Both the position numbers and the translations under genes were made by a program. Below, one piece after another: positions 7,085 to 13,513 of a stretch of 64,000 nt of DNA. The notes under the pieces were generated by a model. The model made no database searches and was not told where the DNA came from. It was given only the letters and a program-made list of their open reading frames with translations. The stretch comes from Stenotrophomonas maltophilia (lineage in GTDB: Bacteria; Pseudomonadota; Gammaproteobacteria; Xanthomonadales; Xanthomonadaceae): assembly GCF_023518235.1 (NCBI RefSeq), contig NZ_CP090423.1, forward strand, positions 4,295,001 to 4,359,000. The letters are read 5' to 3'. Position 1 is the stretch's first letter. Each line of letters opens with the position of its first letter.

Positions 7085-7861
7085 TCAGCCATTGCCCACC
7101 GCCTGGCTGTCGATCAGCAGCCGCTTCACGTAGGCACTGATTGCAGCGCGCTTCTTCTGGCTCAACGAACCAGCGTGCACGCTGAGGGCCGTGTGCACTG
7201 CCACGTGCAGATCATCCGCATGTCGCTGCGACCAACGGCCCAGGTCCACGGCCTGCGCGGGCGGCCGGCGATAAAGAGGTTCGGTGAAGAACCCATCGTC
7301 ATCCTTCCTACGAAGCACCACCCCGTCATTACGGGGATCGTTGAGCTGGTGGATGTTGGCGTAGCCCACCGGCTGGGTATCAACGGCCAGTTCTCCGGAA
7401 TTTCCGGACGGCTGAGCCGAGGTATCAAAAGGCAGCTGCTCGATATCTTCGACTACCTGATTTGATGCCACCGGCTGGCGGGCTTTCCACTCCACACCAT
7501 TCCAGATGAACCCCTGATTCAACAAGAGTTCCACCGCCGACTGCCGACGTGAGGTTGCTCGGAATCTATCGAAACTTGCCAACTCAGCCTCGGCTGCTTG
7601 CGCCCGCGCAAGATACTCACCTGTGCGCTTAAACCATCGGACCCTCTCGCTCGAAAACGCATCCCCCTGACCACCCGGGGAGGGCTGGGCGGAGAAGATT
7701 GCGTCGTGGAGCTCCATGGCCTGCTGGCTGTAGCCGATGCCGTGAGTGCCGGCGTTGTATGCGTCGCCCAGCAGGTCGCGTGCGCGGTCGTACGGCACAG
7801 TTGCCAGCCTCACCCTCCCACCTGGCTGCGCGTCTGCAAGGGTCTTGTTGTCGGTGGTCAT
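7085..7861 (-). CDS. Hypothetical phage protein, 258 aa
   Basis: No known domain is recognised. Start MTTDNKTLADAQ overlaps the upstream gene by ATGA. The first half has a helical region (ELHDAIFSAQPS..., EYLARAQAAEAELASFDRFRATSRRQSAVELLLNQGFIWNGVEW). The second half contains PVGYANIHQLNDPRNDGVVLRRKDDDGFFTEPLYRRPP, a segment common in phage early-region proteins whose function is not known, followed by a basic helical end. It lies in the leftward operon. Confidence 0.75.
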   Translation of the reverse strand: MTTDNKTLADAQPGGRVRLATVPYDRARDLLGDAYNAGTHGIGYSQQAMELHDAIFSAQPSPGGQGDAFSSERVRWFKRTGEYLARAQAAEAELASFDRFRATSRRQSAVELLLNQGFIWNGVEWKARQPVASNQVVEDIEQLPFDTSAQPSGNSGELAVDTQPVGYANIHQLNDPRNDGVVLRRKDDDGFFTEPLYRRPPAQAVDLGRWSQRHADDLHVAVHTALSVHAGSLSQKKRAAISAYVKRLLIDSQAVGNG

Positions 7862-8070
7862 GCTCGCGGCTCCTGTGTGCCGTTGATCTGTTGTCCGCCG
7901 AGGGCGGCGCGGAACTCCCATCGCTCGGCTTCGTTGGTGTAGTAGGCGGAGCGCTCAAGTCGCTCGCGCTCGGTGAACTGTGTGTCGTGCAGCGCGTGGT
8001 CTGCGGCTTCGCGGTTGGCCTTGGCCATGCGTACCGGGTCGTCTTTGAAGATGTCGAGCTGGTTACGCAC
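7858..8070 (-). CDS. Small hypothetical protein, 70 aa
   Basis: The product MRNQLDIFKDDPVRMAKANREAADHALHDTQFT... is charged and mostly helical, without Cys or membrane segments. The start of the next gene overlaps its stop (ATGA at 7858-7861), placing it in the leftward early operon. Function is not recognised. Confidence 0.7.
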   Translation of the reverse strand: MRNQLDIFKDDPVRMAKANREAADHALHDTQFTERERLERSAYYTNEAERWEFRAALGGQQINGTQEPRA

Positions 8071-8157
8071 GCTGGACTCCTGGAATGGGTTGCCGGCTGG
8101 TGGAACCCGGCCGGCGCGGGTTCCCTGCGCTACAGGGGGCGAGCGCAGGGCAGGGGG

Positions 8158-8400
8158 TCAGTGGGTGTCCTCGGCTGGCAGTGGCATGCGCTCTCGGGCG
8201 GCCGCGCGCTGGCTCGTCTCGTCGCGGAAAGCTGGCCAGCTGGTACGCAGGTCCCTCACGCAGGCCCAGCCGAAGTAGCCGATACCGACCAGGGCGACCA
8301 ACACGAACGAATGGGCGCCGGTATAGATGGCGCGCGCGAGCAACGCCAGCATCAGGCCGACGATGAAAGCGCAGTAGAAGGGCAGGGCCAGGTGGCGCAT
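8158..8400 (-). CDS. Small membrane protein with two transmembrane segments
   Basis: The product (80 aa) begins MRHLALPFYCAFIVGLMLALLA. A first hydrophobic helix spans about residues 5-23 and a second about residues 32-47 (FVLVALVGIGYFGWACV); a basic cytoplasmic tail follows. Its ATG overlaps the TAA of the upstream 37-codon gene (TAATG). The early leftward operons of temperate phages often carry such proteins, some acting in superinfection exclusion; no specific function can be assigned. Confidence 0.7.
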   Translation of the reverse strand: MRHLALPFYCAFIVGLMLALLARAIYTGAHSFVLVALVGIGYFGWACVRDLRTSWPAFRDETSQRAAARERMPLPAEDTH

Positions 8401-8513
8401 TACTCGGTCTCCTGCTCGGCAGCGGGCTCGGCCGGCGCGGGCGCCTGGCCGACGGGAGGGGTGATGGGCGGGATGCCGACGGCCATGGCGGCGAAGAAGT
8501 CGTTGTCGGTCAC
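8400..8513 (-). CDS. Very small ORF, 37 aa, Pro/Ala-rich
   Basis: A GTG-start reading frame encoding VTDNDFFAAMAVGIPPITPP followed by a Pro/Ala/Glu-rich tail. It overlaps the upstream stop (GTGA) and its own stop overlaps the next start (TAATG). Such exact coupling at both ends in a run of overlapping genes is the main support for translation; no homology is claimed. Confidence 0.55.
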   Translation of the reverse strand: MTDNDFFAAMAVGIPPITPPVGQAPAPAEPAAEQETE

Positions 8514-8944
8514 GGCTGCACTCCCGTGAAGCTGAAATTGCAGGCGCGCTGACAGTTGCCGTTCTTGGCTTCCCAGCGCAGGGAGGCGATTTCTTCCTCA
8601 TGCGGCGCCAGGGCGTCTTTGATGGCCTGGAACGAGGGCAGCGTGAAGTCCAGGAAGGCGGACAGCTTCTCGGCCAACCAGATGGCGCGGTAGTGGGTCG
8701 GCAGACCGCGCTGCACACACGCTCCGGTGACCACGTGCGTGACCTGCCAGTCGCCCAGTTCGGCCGTGGTGCGGTCGCCCATCATGGTCGACTCGTCGTC
8801 GCTGATGACGTGGTGGCAGAAGAACGGGCCGACCACAAAGCCGGTGAACTTGCTGGGCGGCGAGGCGTCAGCGCGCTGCAGGTCTTCGCCGCGCGGCAGG
8901 GTGAAGGTCTGCATTGCGGCCGGTGCGCAGGGGAAGGCGGTCAT
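8510..8944 (-). CDS. Hypothetical phage protein, 144 aa
   Basis: The start MTAFPCAPAAMQTFTLPRGED overlaps the upstream gene (ATGA). The sequence is mixed alpha/beta with FVVGPFFCHHVISDDE and a C-terminal EAKNGNCQRACNFSFTGVQP containing two Cys. No catalytic motif is recognised. It is part of the leftward operon. Confidence 0.7.
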   Translation of the reverse strand: MTAFPCAPAAMQTFTLPRGEDLQRADASPPSKFTGFVVGPFFCHHVISDDESTMMGDRTTAELGDWQVTHVVTGACVQRGLPTHYRAIWLAEKLSAFLDFTLPSFQAIKDALAPHEEEIASLRWEAKNGNCQRACNFSFTGVQP

Positions 8945-9354
8945 GCGGCTGCTCCATCGGCAATGTGGCTCTCGACCCAGGCACGCATGCGCGTCCATCG
9001 CCGCTCCGGCGTTTCGGTGTCCCGGCGCCACTCACCGTCGTTCTCGTGGACGATCTCCGCCGCCATCGCTTCGGCAATGCCAAACGCCTTGCTCACGGCT
9101 TCGCGGTCGTCGGGGTCGAGGCCGGTCATGTCCAAGCCGCGCTTGGCGCCGATGACGCCCAGCGTGCAATGGCAGCCTGTGCTGTCCTGGAGCTGTTCGG
9201 CGATGAGTCGCTTTTCGGGCATCGCGTCGAGCGCGTCACGCAGTTCGACCAGGAATTTCTGGCCGCGCTTGCCGCGCAAGGCGGAAGAAACCGCGCCGCG
9301 CCAGCAGATCAGCGGCCAGGTGTCGCAGTCGTCGCTATATCCGCTGCGGCTCAT
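8941..9354 (-). CDS. Conserved phage hypothetical protein, 137 aa
   Basis: It begins MSRSGYSDDCDTWPLICWRG. This pattern, with an internal ALDAMPEKRLIAEQLQ and a C-terminal ETPERRWTRMRAWVESHIADG, is one I recognise as a recurrent hypothetical protein in the early regions of Pseudomonas and Burkholderia phages; its role is unknown. Start and stop both overlap neighbours by 4 bases. Confidence 0.8.
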   Translation of the reverse strand: MSRSGYSDDCDTWPLICWRGAVSSALRGKRGQKFLVELRDALDAMPEKRLIAEQLQDSTGCHCTLGVIGAKRGLDMTGLDPDDREAVSKAFGIAEAMAAEIVHENDGEWRRDTETPERRWTRMRAWVESHIADGAAA

Positions 9355-9566
9355 GCAGCACCTGCCTGCGCGCGCGCTGCGCGGCGGGCCGCGGCGACGG
9401 CACCTGCGGCGCTCTGGCCCTGCCGCAGGACGGCATTGGCGGCGATGCTGGCGGCAATGACGACCTGGTAGGGGAGCAGTCCCCAGCGGCGCCCGGCGCG
9501 GGCAACGATGCCGGCGGCGGCTGCCGCGCGCTGTGCGTTGGAGTGGTGGGCGATGACGGCGCTCAT
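9351..9566 (-). CDS. Small Ala-rich hypothetical protein, 71 aa
   Basis: The product MSAVIAHHSNAQRAAAAAGI... is alanine- and arginine-rich with a central hydrophobic helix (LLPYQVVIAASIAANAVL). It overlaps both neighbours by ATGA. Low complexity makes homology claims unsafe; support comes from operon structure. Confidence 0.6.
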   Translation of the reverse strand: MSAVIAHHSNAQRAAAAAGIVARAGRRWGLLPYQVVIAASIAANAVLRQGQSAAGAVAAARRAARAQAGAA

Positions 9567-9754
9567 GCGGCGGCGTCCTGCTGCGCGGCGCGCAGCTGTG
9601 TGGCTGCGGCGAGCAGCGTGTGGGCGTGCTTCTCTGCCTCATCGGCGGTCAAGTGCAGGCGGGCGGCGCCCATGTCTGCGATGACGCGCTCGCTGACGGG
9701 GTCAGCGGTGACTTTCATCTCTACCGATCGGCAGCCCAGGGAAAGGGTGGCCAT
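9563..9754 (-). CDS. First gene of the leftward early operon, 63 aa hypothetical
   Basis: The product MATLSLGCRSVEMKVTADPV... is a small mixed protein ending in a helical ADEAEKHAHTLLAAATQLRAAQQDAAA. A GGAG-like ribosome site precedes the ATG. It is the first gene after the inferred PL promoter, with about 45 nt of leader. Position recalls genes such as N or kil in lambdoid phages, but the sequence gives no support for either. Confidence 0.65.
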   Translation of the reverse strand: MATLSLGCRSVEMKVTADPVSERVIADMGAARLHLTADEAEKHAHTLLAAATQLRAAQQDAAA

Positions 9755-9807
9755 GCGTGATCTCCTGCGCCCGGCCCCGGGATGGGGCTGCGTTGGGCGA
9801 CGGAGAT

Positions 9808-9836
9808 AAATTAGCCATGGGCTATCCAGCAGTCAA
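9808..9836 (-). promoter_or_regulatory. PL promoter of the prophage leftward operon
   Basis: On the minus strand TTGACT (9836-9831) is followed after exactly 17 bp by TAATTT (9813-9808), a near-consensus sigma-70 promoter. Transcription would start near 9801 and run into the operon beginning at 9754. Operator 9812-9824 covers the -10 side and operator 9837-9849 abuts the -35, so repressor binding should block it. Confidence 0.8.
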
Positions 9837-9849
9837 TAGCCAAAGGCTA
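9812..9849. promoter_or_regulatory. OL: two repressor operators
   Basis: Two partial palindromes, TAGCCATGGGCTA at 9812-9824 and TAGCCAAAGGCTA at 9837-9849, have centres 25 bp apart. The same half-site TAGCC/GGCTA recurs three times between cI and cro (12012-12073). Shared sites at PL and PR are diagnostic of lambda-type repressor operators. Confidence 0.82.
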
Positions 9850-9926
9850 ATCTTTTTCTGAATGCGGGTCTGCTCCATTCGCGCGTGCTACGGTGCCGCG
9901 TCAAAAACATCAGGAGGGGGTGTGCC

Positions 9927-10193
9927 ATGGAGTGGGCTTTTACGGGGGTGACGCTGTTGCTAGGACTGTTGGGCCTGGTCCTCACCGTGCTGTGGATCTT
10001 CGTTCCATTCGCAATCTTCGGGATCAAGCCGCTGCTGCAGGACATTCTTGTAGAGCTGCGCAGGGCCAACGCAATTGCAGAGGCGCGCACGCCTCCAGGG
10101 CCTAGCCGCTTGGCGCCGCCGGTAGAAGGGGAGGAGCCCCAGGGCGCATTGGCGACCATCCGTGCCGCCGTCAGGCAGGCTGATCGGCCCTAA
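9927..10193 (+). CDS. Small membrane protein in the immunity region, 88 aa
   Basis: Start MEWAFTGVTLLLGLLGLVLT follows a very strong AGGAGGGGG ribosome site by 6 nt. One long or two short hydrophobic segments span about residues 5-31 (...LGLVLTVLWIFVPFAIFGI), then an amphipathic helix (LLQDILVELRRANAIAEAR) and a Pro-rich cytoplasmic tail. It is transcribed away from PL on the plus strand between OL and cI. Lysogenic conversion or superinfection exclusion is possible by location but not shown. Confidence 0.75.
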   Translation: MEWAFTGVTLLLGLLGLVLTVLWIFVPFAIFGIKPLLQDILVELRRANAIAEARTPPGPSRLAPPVEGEEPQGALATIRAAVRQADRP

Positions 10194-10595
10194 GAAGCCG
10201 CCGCAAGCAGTTGGCTGGCGCAATCGGCAGCATTTGCACACGCGTCGAAGTGCTTGATTATCACTAGTCTCAAAGGTTTAGCGCTGTTCTACGACATGCT
10301 GGTCGTGAAATTTAACGTTAAACTGAACGGGTTCAATTTCGGTTCATGTGCCGTAGAGCCCTTGCAGCACAAGGCTTTCCTTAAGTTGGAATGTGCCAAG
10401 CCGATCTAGGAATTGGGGGGAATCGGTTGAATTTGTGAACCTGACCGCTTGTCAACCGTTGATGCATGCGCCAGTTGTGGTAGGAGCAATTCGCCGTTAA
10501 TATCGCTCCTGTGAGTAGCGGATCGCTACATCCGGTAGCGGCCGCCTCCCCTTGGTAGGCGGCCTTCGTCTTATCTACAGGGGACAGCTCAACGA
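10194..10595 (+). promoter_or_regulatory. Non-coding leader with promoter for the 10596 gene
   Basis: No convincing gene lies in these 402 bases. TTGTGG (10475-10480), a 17 bp spacer and TAATAT (10498-10503) form a strong sigma-70 promoter reading right. Downstream are two hairpins: GTAGCG/CGCTAC near 10515-10530 and a stronger GGCCGCCT/AGGCGGCC near 10540-10565, ahead of the gene. The composition is AT-richer than the surrounding phage. The hairpins could form a leader structure; no riboswitch is recognised. Confidence 0.6.
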
Positions 10596-11015
10596 ATGAG
10601 CGGTGATAACACTTCAGGGAACTTTGGTTCATTTCGCGATGACGTGCTTGAAAGCGAAGTGACAAAGATTTGGATGAACCTAGTGCGTCATGTTGACGAC
10701 GTATTCGCCGGCCACAAGCTTGGCTTCGAGTACATCTTGGAATGGGCAGATCCGAGCCTTGACAAGATCGTCACTCAGTTGACCGCAGTAGGCACGAAGG
10801 TTGCGACGATGCTGGATCTGCTGCTGTCCAGCGGTGCGTCGGGTACGGTGAAGGATGTGGAGCGCGTGAGCACTCTCATCAACTGTGACACTGCCATTCA
10901 CTTGGTCCGTCGCGTTCACGTCGCATTGCAGCGAAACGATGAAGATGAGTACAGAAGCTGTATCGATAGACTCATCGGCATGTTCCGTCACGAAGTCAAG
11001 AACTGCCCGGTCTGA
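10596..11015 (+). CDS. Hypothetical protein of the immunity region, 139 aa
   Basis: The product MSGDNTSGNFGSFRDDVLES... is acidic, soluble and predicted all-helical, with no recognised motif. It has its own upstream promoter and probably shares a transcript with the 53 aa gene that follows. Location between OL and cI, opposite to the leftward operon, is where temperate phages carry genes expressed in the lysogen. Function unknown. Confidence 0.75.
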   Translation: MSGDNTSGNFGSFRDDVLESEVTKIWMNLVRHVDDVFAGHKLGFEYILEWADPSLDKIVTQLTAVGTKVATMLDLLLSSGASGTVKDVERVSTLINCDTAIHLVRRVHVALQRNDEDEYRSCIDRLIGMFRHEVKNCPV

Positions 11016-11064
11016 TTTGCCTAGCGGCTATCACGTCCCCACACACGAAAGGAATGAGGTTGAT

Positions 11065-11226
11065 ATGAAAGCTAATGCAATGCTTGTTGAACTGCACGAC
11101 GGAGCCGAGGCTGCGCGTCGCGATCAGGTCATCGCGTTGGCTCGTGAAGTGAACGCGGATTTCCAGGTCATTCATGATGAAATGGCGAGCATCCTCGCAC
11201 GCTCCAATTTCGCGCTCGCTGCGTAA
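11065..11226 (+). CDS. Small helical protein, 53 aa
   Basis: The product MKANAMLVELHDGAEAARRD... is a short, highly helical protein. A GAGG-containing ribosome site precedes the ATG. It lies 49 nt after the 139 aa gene and directly before a strong terminator, so both are probably one transcript. No homology is recognised. Confidence 0.65.
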   Translation: MKANAMLVELHDGAEAARRDQVIALAREVNADFQVIHDEMASILARSNFALAA

Positions 11227-11242
11227 GCGTTAGCGCTCTTAC

Positions 11243-11271
11243 AAAAAGCCCCGCTTCGGCGGGGCTTTTTT
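11243..11271. terminator. Bidirectional rho-independent terminator between the 53 aa gene and cI
   Basis: The stem AGCCCCGC-TTCG-GCGGGGCT is flanked by A5 on the left and T6 on the right. It can stop rightward transcription after 11226 and leftward transcription after the cI stop at 11295. Confidence 0.92.
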
Positions 11272-11294
11272 GTTGTCCCAATTTGGGTCAGAAC

Positions 11295-11999
11295 TTAGAA
11301 TTTTCGTAGGCCTGCGTGGATCAGTGCCTTCCCCAAGATACTCACGTCGCCGGGATCTGGCCGGTAGGCCGGGAAGTCGGTGTTGACGCTCACCACGTAG
11401 AGACCGTCACCTCGCTTCTGCAGCATCTTGATCTGCGTCTCTCCACCGATGTTGATGAGGTAGTAGTCGTCGCCGTCGAAGTAGTCGCAACTGGTGTCGA
11501 TCCAGACAATGTCGCCGTCCTCCAGCTTGGGCCGCATGGACGGGCCGCGGCCGGTGATGATCTGGATCCTGCCAGGCTGGGGCAGGTAGCCGAGTTTCCG
11601 GCGCACCTCCCACTCTGCTACCTCGATGGTCTTCACTACCTCGGGGTAGTCCTGGTTGACGATCCCTACACCCATTCCTGCGCCCCCTTCAAACAAATCG
11701 AAGCGAACATAGCCCGCTGGCGTCTCAGTCGCCGCGACTTGTGAGACCGACTTGTCCGTGTCGCCGTGCGCGGTGTCCATCCATCCGGCTTGTAGACCAA
11801 GCGCAGCCTCGATAGCTCTGGCGGTCGCGCCGGCCATTACGCGCGGCTTGCCCGTTGTGGCGTTTCGGCTTCGATTGACCCATTGGCTCACCTGGGCCGG
11901 ATTCTTGATGCCGGCCGCATCGGCGAAGGACCTCTGGCCGCCGTGTTCGGCGATCAAGGCAACCAAGTTGTCGTGGCGGACTTCGTCTATTGGGCGCAT
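11295..11999 (-). CDS. cI: Phage repressor, HTH plus S24 peptidase (CI type)
   Basis: A 234 aa master repressor that maintains lysogeny. An N-terminal helix-turn-helix lies around residues 10-45 (LVALIAEHGGQRSFADAAGIKNPAQVSQWVNRS). A C-terminal LexA/S24 domain has the catalytic Ser in GRGPSMRPKLEDGDIVWID and Lys in GGETQIKMLQKRGDG, so it should self-cleave on SOS induction. The start MRPIDEV was chosen because operators and the opposing promoter occupy the bases just upstream. Divergent from cro; OR lies between them. Confidence 0.94.
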   Translation of the reverse strand: MRPIDEVRHDNLVALIAEHGGQRSFADAAGIKNPAQVSQWVNRSRNATTGKPRVMAGATARAIEAALGLQAGWMDTAHGDTDKSVSQVAATETPAGYVRFDLFEGGAGMGVGIVNQDYPEVVKTIEVAEWEVRRKLGYLPQPGRIQIITGRGPSMRPKLEDGDIVWIDTSCDYFDGDDYYLINIGGETQIKMLQKRGDGLYVVSVNTDFPAYRPDPGDVSILGKALIHAGLRKF

Positions 12000-12007
12000 C
12001 CGGCCAT

Positions 12008-12073
12008 TGAATAGCGAAAGGCTATTCAATCCAACGAGCTTTTGGCTATTGTCTTTTGAATAGCCTGCGGCTA
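12008..12073. promoter_or_regulatory. OR: three repressor operators between cI and cro
   Basis: The sites are TAGCGAAAGGCTA (12012-12024, within a perfect TGAATAGC/GCTATTCA palindrome at 12008-12028), the degenerate GAGCTTTTGGCTA (12036-12048), and TAGCCTGCGGCTA (12061-12073). Centres are about 24-25 bp apart, the spacing expected for cooperative dimers on one DNA face. The first site overlaps a possible leftward -10 (TATTCA) for cI. Confidence 0.85.
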
Positions 12074-12077
12074 ATGT
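12049..12077 (+). promoter_or_regulatory. PR promoter, probably giving a leaderless cro mRNA
   Basis: TTGTCT (12049-12054), a 17 bp spacer and TAATGT (12072-12077) form a sigma-70 promoter. The start site predicted 7 nt later falls at about 12084-12085, on the A of the cro ATG, and no Shine-Dalgarno sequence precedes that ATG. One operator fills the spacer and another adjoins the -35. Confidence 0.72.
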
Positions 12078-12084
12078 TGGCTGC

Positions 12085-12564
12085 ATGGACCTACTCACCT
12101 ACATCTCGGACATGCCCCGCCGCGTAGCGCTCGCGGAGGCTTGCGGCACCAGCCCAGAGTACCTGTGGCAGATCGCCACCCGCTGGAGAGGAAAACGGCC
12201 TAGCCCAGGACTGGCTGCTCTGATCGAGAAAGAGTCCGGCCGGCTGGGCCCGGAACGGGTGGCGAAGGAGCCGATGATCTTCGGCGAATCGGTTTCGCCT
12301 GTTCGAGCCGAGACGCGCGCCCTGGTAGACAGCCGAATGAACAAGCGCGCGCTGCGCGCCCGGCTGGGCCTGAGCAACGACAAGCACCTGGCAAAGGTCT
12401 TGGGCCTGCCGGTAGAGCAGGTGAGCGGCTGGGCGGATGAGGACATGGTCCCGGCGCTGCCGCAGGTGATGAAGCTGCTTGGGCACACAGAGCAGGAACC
12501 CGTGGCCACCCCGGTCAACGACGACCCCGACGCGGACCGCATTGGCCCGGTCGATACCGCCTGA
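12085..12564 (+). CDS. Cro/YdaS-like transcriptional regulator
   Basis: A 159 aa protein. The N-terminal part (MDLLTYISDMPRRVALAEAC, then EYLWQIATRWRGKRPS) matches the YdaS/Cro-type helix-turn-helix. A second helical segment (RMNKRALRARLGLSNDKHLAKVLGLPVEQVSGW) looks like another HTH, making the protein about twice the usual length of Cro. It is divergent from cI across OR and is the first gene under PR. It should oppose the repressor by binding the same operators. Confidence 0.82.
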   Translation: MDLLTYISDMPRRVALAEACGTSPEYLWQIATRWRGKRPSPGLAALIEKESGRLGPERVAKEPMIFGESVSPVRAETRALVDSRMNKRALRARLGLSNDKHLAKVLGLPVEQVSGWADEDMVPALPQVMKLLGHTEQEPVATPVNDDPDADRIGPVDTA

Positions 12565-12673
12565 AAGGCCATCCCTGGCCATCGTCCCTGACTTGTTGAT
12601 CTCCATGGCGCCCATCGTGCGCCACCCGGGCCGAGCCCGAAACCTTGAAACACAGCCTTCCCCAAGGTGACCC

Positions 12674-13204
12674 ATGACCTGCCGTACATCCGCTCTCAAC
12701 TGGCTCGACGTTCTCTACAACTCCGTGCGCAAGACGCCCGGAGGTGTCGTGGACGCAGCCGCCTTTCTGGCCGACCGCCGCGGCAAGTCCATGCACCCGG
12801 AAACGCTGCGCGCCAAGCTGCGCGGGCTGGAGGGTGAATCGGTGACGCTGGAAATCGCCGAACTACTGACCGAATGGATGCAGGAGAAGGCCGGCGGCAA
12901 TGACTACGCCCTGGACTGGATGCAGGCGCTGGCCGGGCAGTTTGGCATGGCCGTCGCCACGGTCCCGCCGCCGCCGGAGGGCGGTTGGTCCGACGAGATT
13001 GGCGCCATCCAGACGAAGCTGCTGGAGATCACCACGCGGGTAGGGCGCCTGTCGGGCACTGCGGTGGATGCGATGGCTGATCGCCAGATCGACAGCGACG
13101 AAGCGCGCCTGATGGTGGAAGAGGCCAACTCGCTGATCACGATGGCACACCGCCTCATCCGCAACGTGTCGCGCGCTGCAGCGAAGGGGAGGGCGCGCCG
13201 ATGA
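12674..13204 (+). CDS. Phage regulatory protein, CII-like (CP76 family)
   Basis: A 176 aa protein. The N-terminal region NWLDVLYNSVRKTPGGVVDA...MHPETLRAKLRGLEGESVTL matches the phage CII/CP76 regulator pattern, with a predicted helix-turn-helix that uses MHPETLRAKL. The C-terminal half is helical (AIQTKLLEITTRVGRLS). AAGGTGA precedes the ATG. By position (second gene of the rightward operon) it should act in the lysis-lysogeny decision. Confidence 0.85.
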   Translation: MTCRTSALNWLDVLYNSVRKTPGGVVDAAAFLADRRGKSMHPETLRAKLRGLEGESVTLEIAELLTEWMQEKAGGNDYALDWMQALAGQFGMAVATVPPPPEGGWSDEIGAIQTKLLEITTRVGRLSGTAVDAMADRQIDSDEARLMVEEANSLITMAHRLIRNVSRAAAKGRARR

Positions 13205-13512
13205 ACCATCCGGCCCGCTCCACTGATCCGCAGTCCAGTCACATCGCCGCCGCCGCGCTCGCTGAAAGCGGCGCGCTTCGTGTCCAGCACGCCAAGACCG
13301 AAGCTGCGGTGATCCGTCATCCTGGCCAGAGCAGCCTGCACCTGTCGACGCTGACTGGTCTTGACCGCCACATGTTGGGGCGCCGCCTGCCTGAGCTGGC
13401 GCGCGAAGGGCGCATCTGGCGCGGTCCGACGGCGCCTTGCGCCACCACCGGCAAGCCCGCATGCACCTGGTGGCCGGTTGCGCCGGGCGAGAACCTGACG
13501 CTGGGGCTCTGA
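13201..13512 (+). CDS. Hypothetical winged-helix-like protein, 103 aa
   Basis: The region KTEAAVIRHPGQSSLHLSTLTGLDRHMLGRRLPELAREGRIWRG has the pattern of a winged helix (helices then a short wing), suggesting DNA binding. The start overlaps the CII-like stop by ATGA and the stop is 1 nt from the next gene. Small proteins of this kind commonly sit just before the O replication gene in related phages. Confidence 0.75.
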   Translation: MNHPARSTDPQSSHIAAAALAESGALRVQHAKTEAAVIRHPGQSSLHLSTLTGLDRHMLGRRLPELAREGRIWRGPTAPCATTGKPACTWWPVAPGENLTLGL

Positions 13513-13513
13513 C

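Noticed and set aside
6772..7092. 106-codon minus-strand frame
   Set aside because: It opposes the 74 aa plus-strand gene, which has the better ribosome site and protein-like pattern; kept only as a finding for checking.
10381..10665. Minus-strand frame of 94 codons in the immunity leader
   Set aside because: It has no ribosome site, overlaps the promoter and start of the 10596 gene, and its composition is not protein-like.
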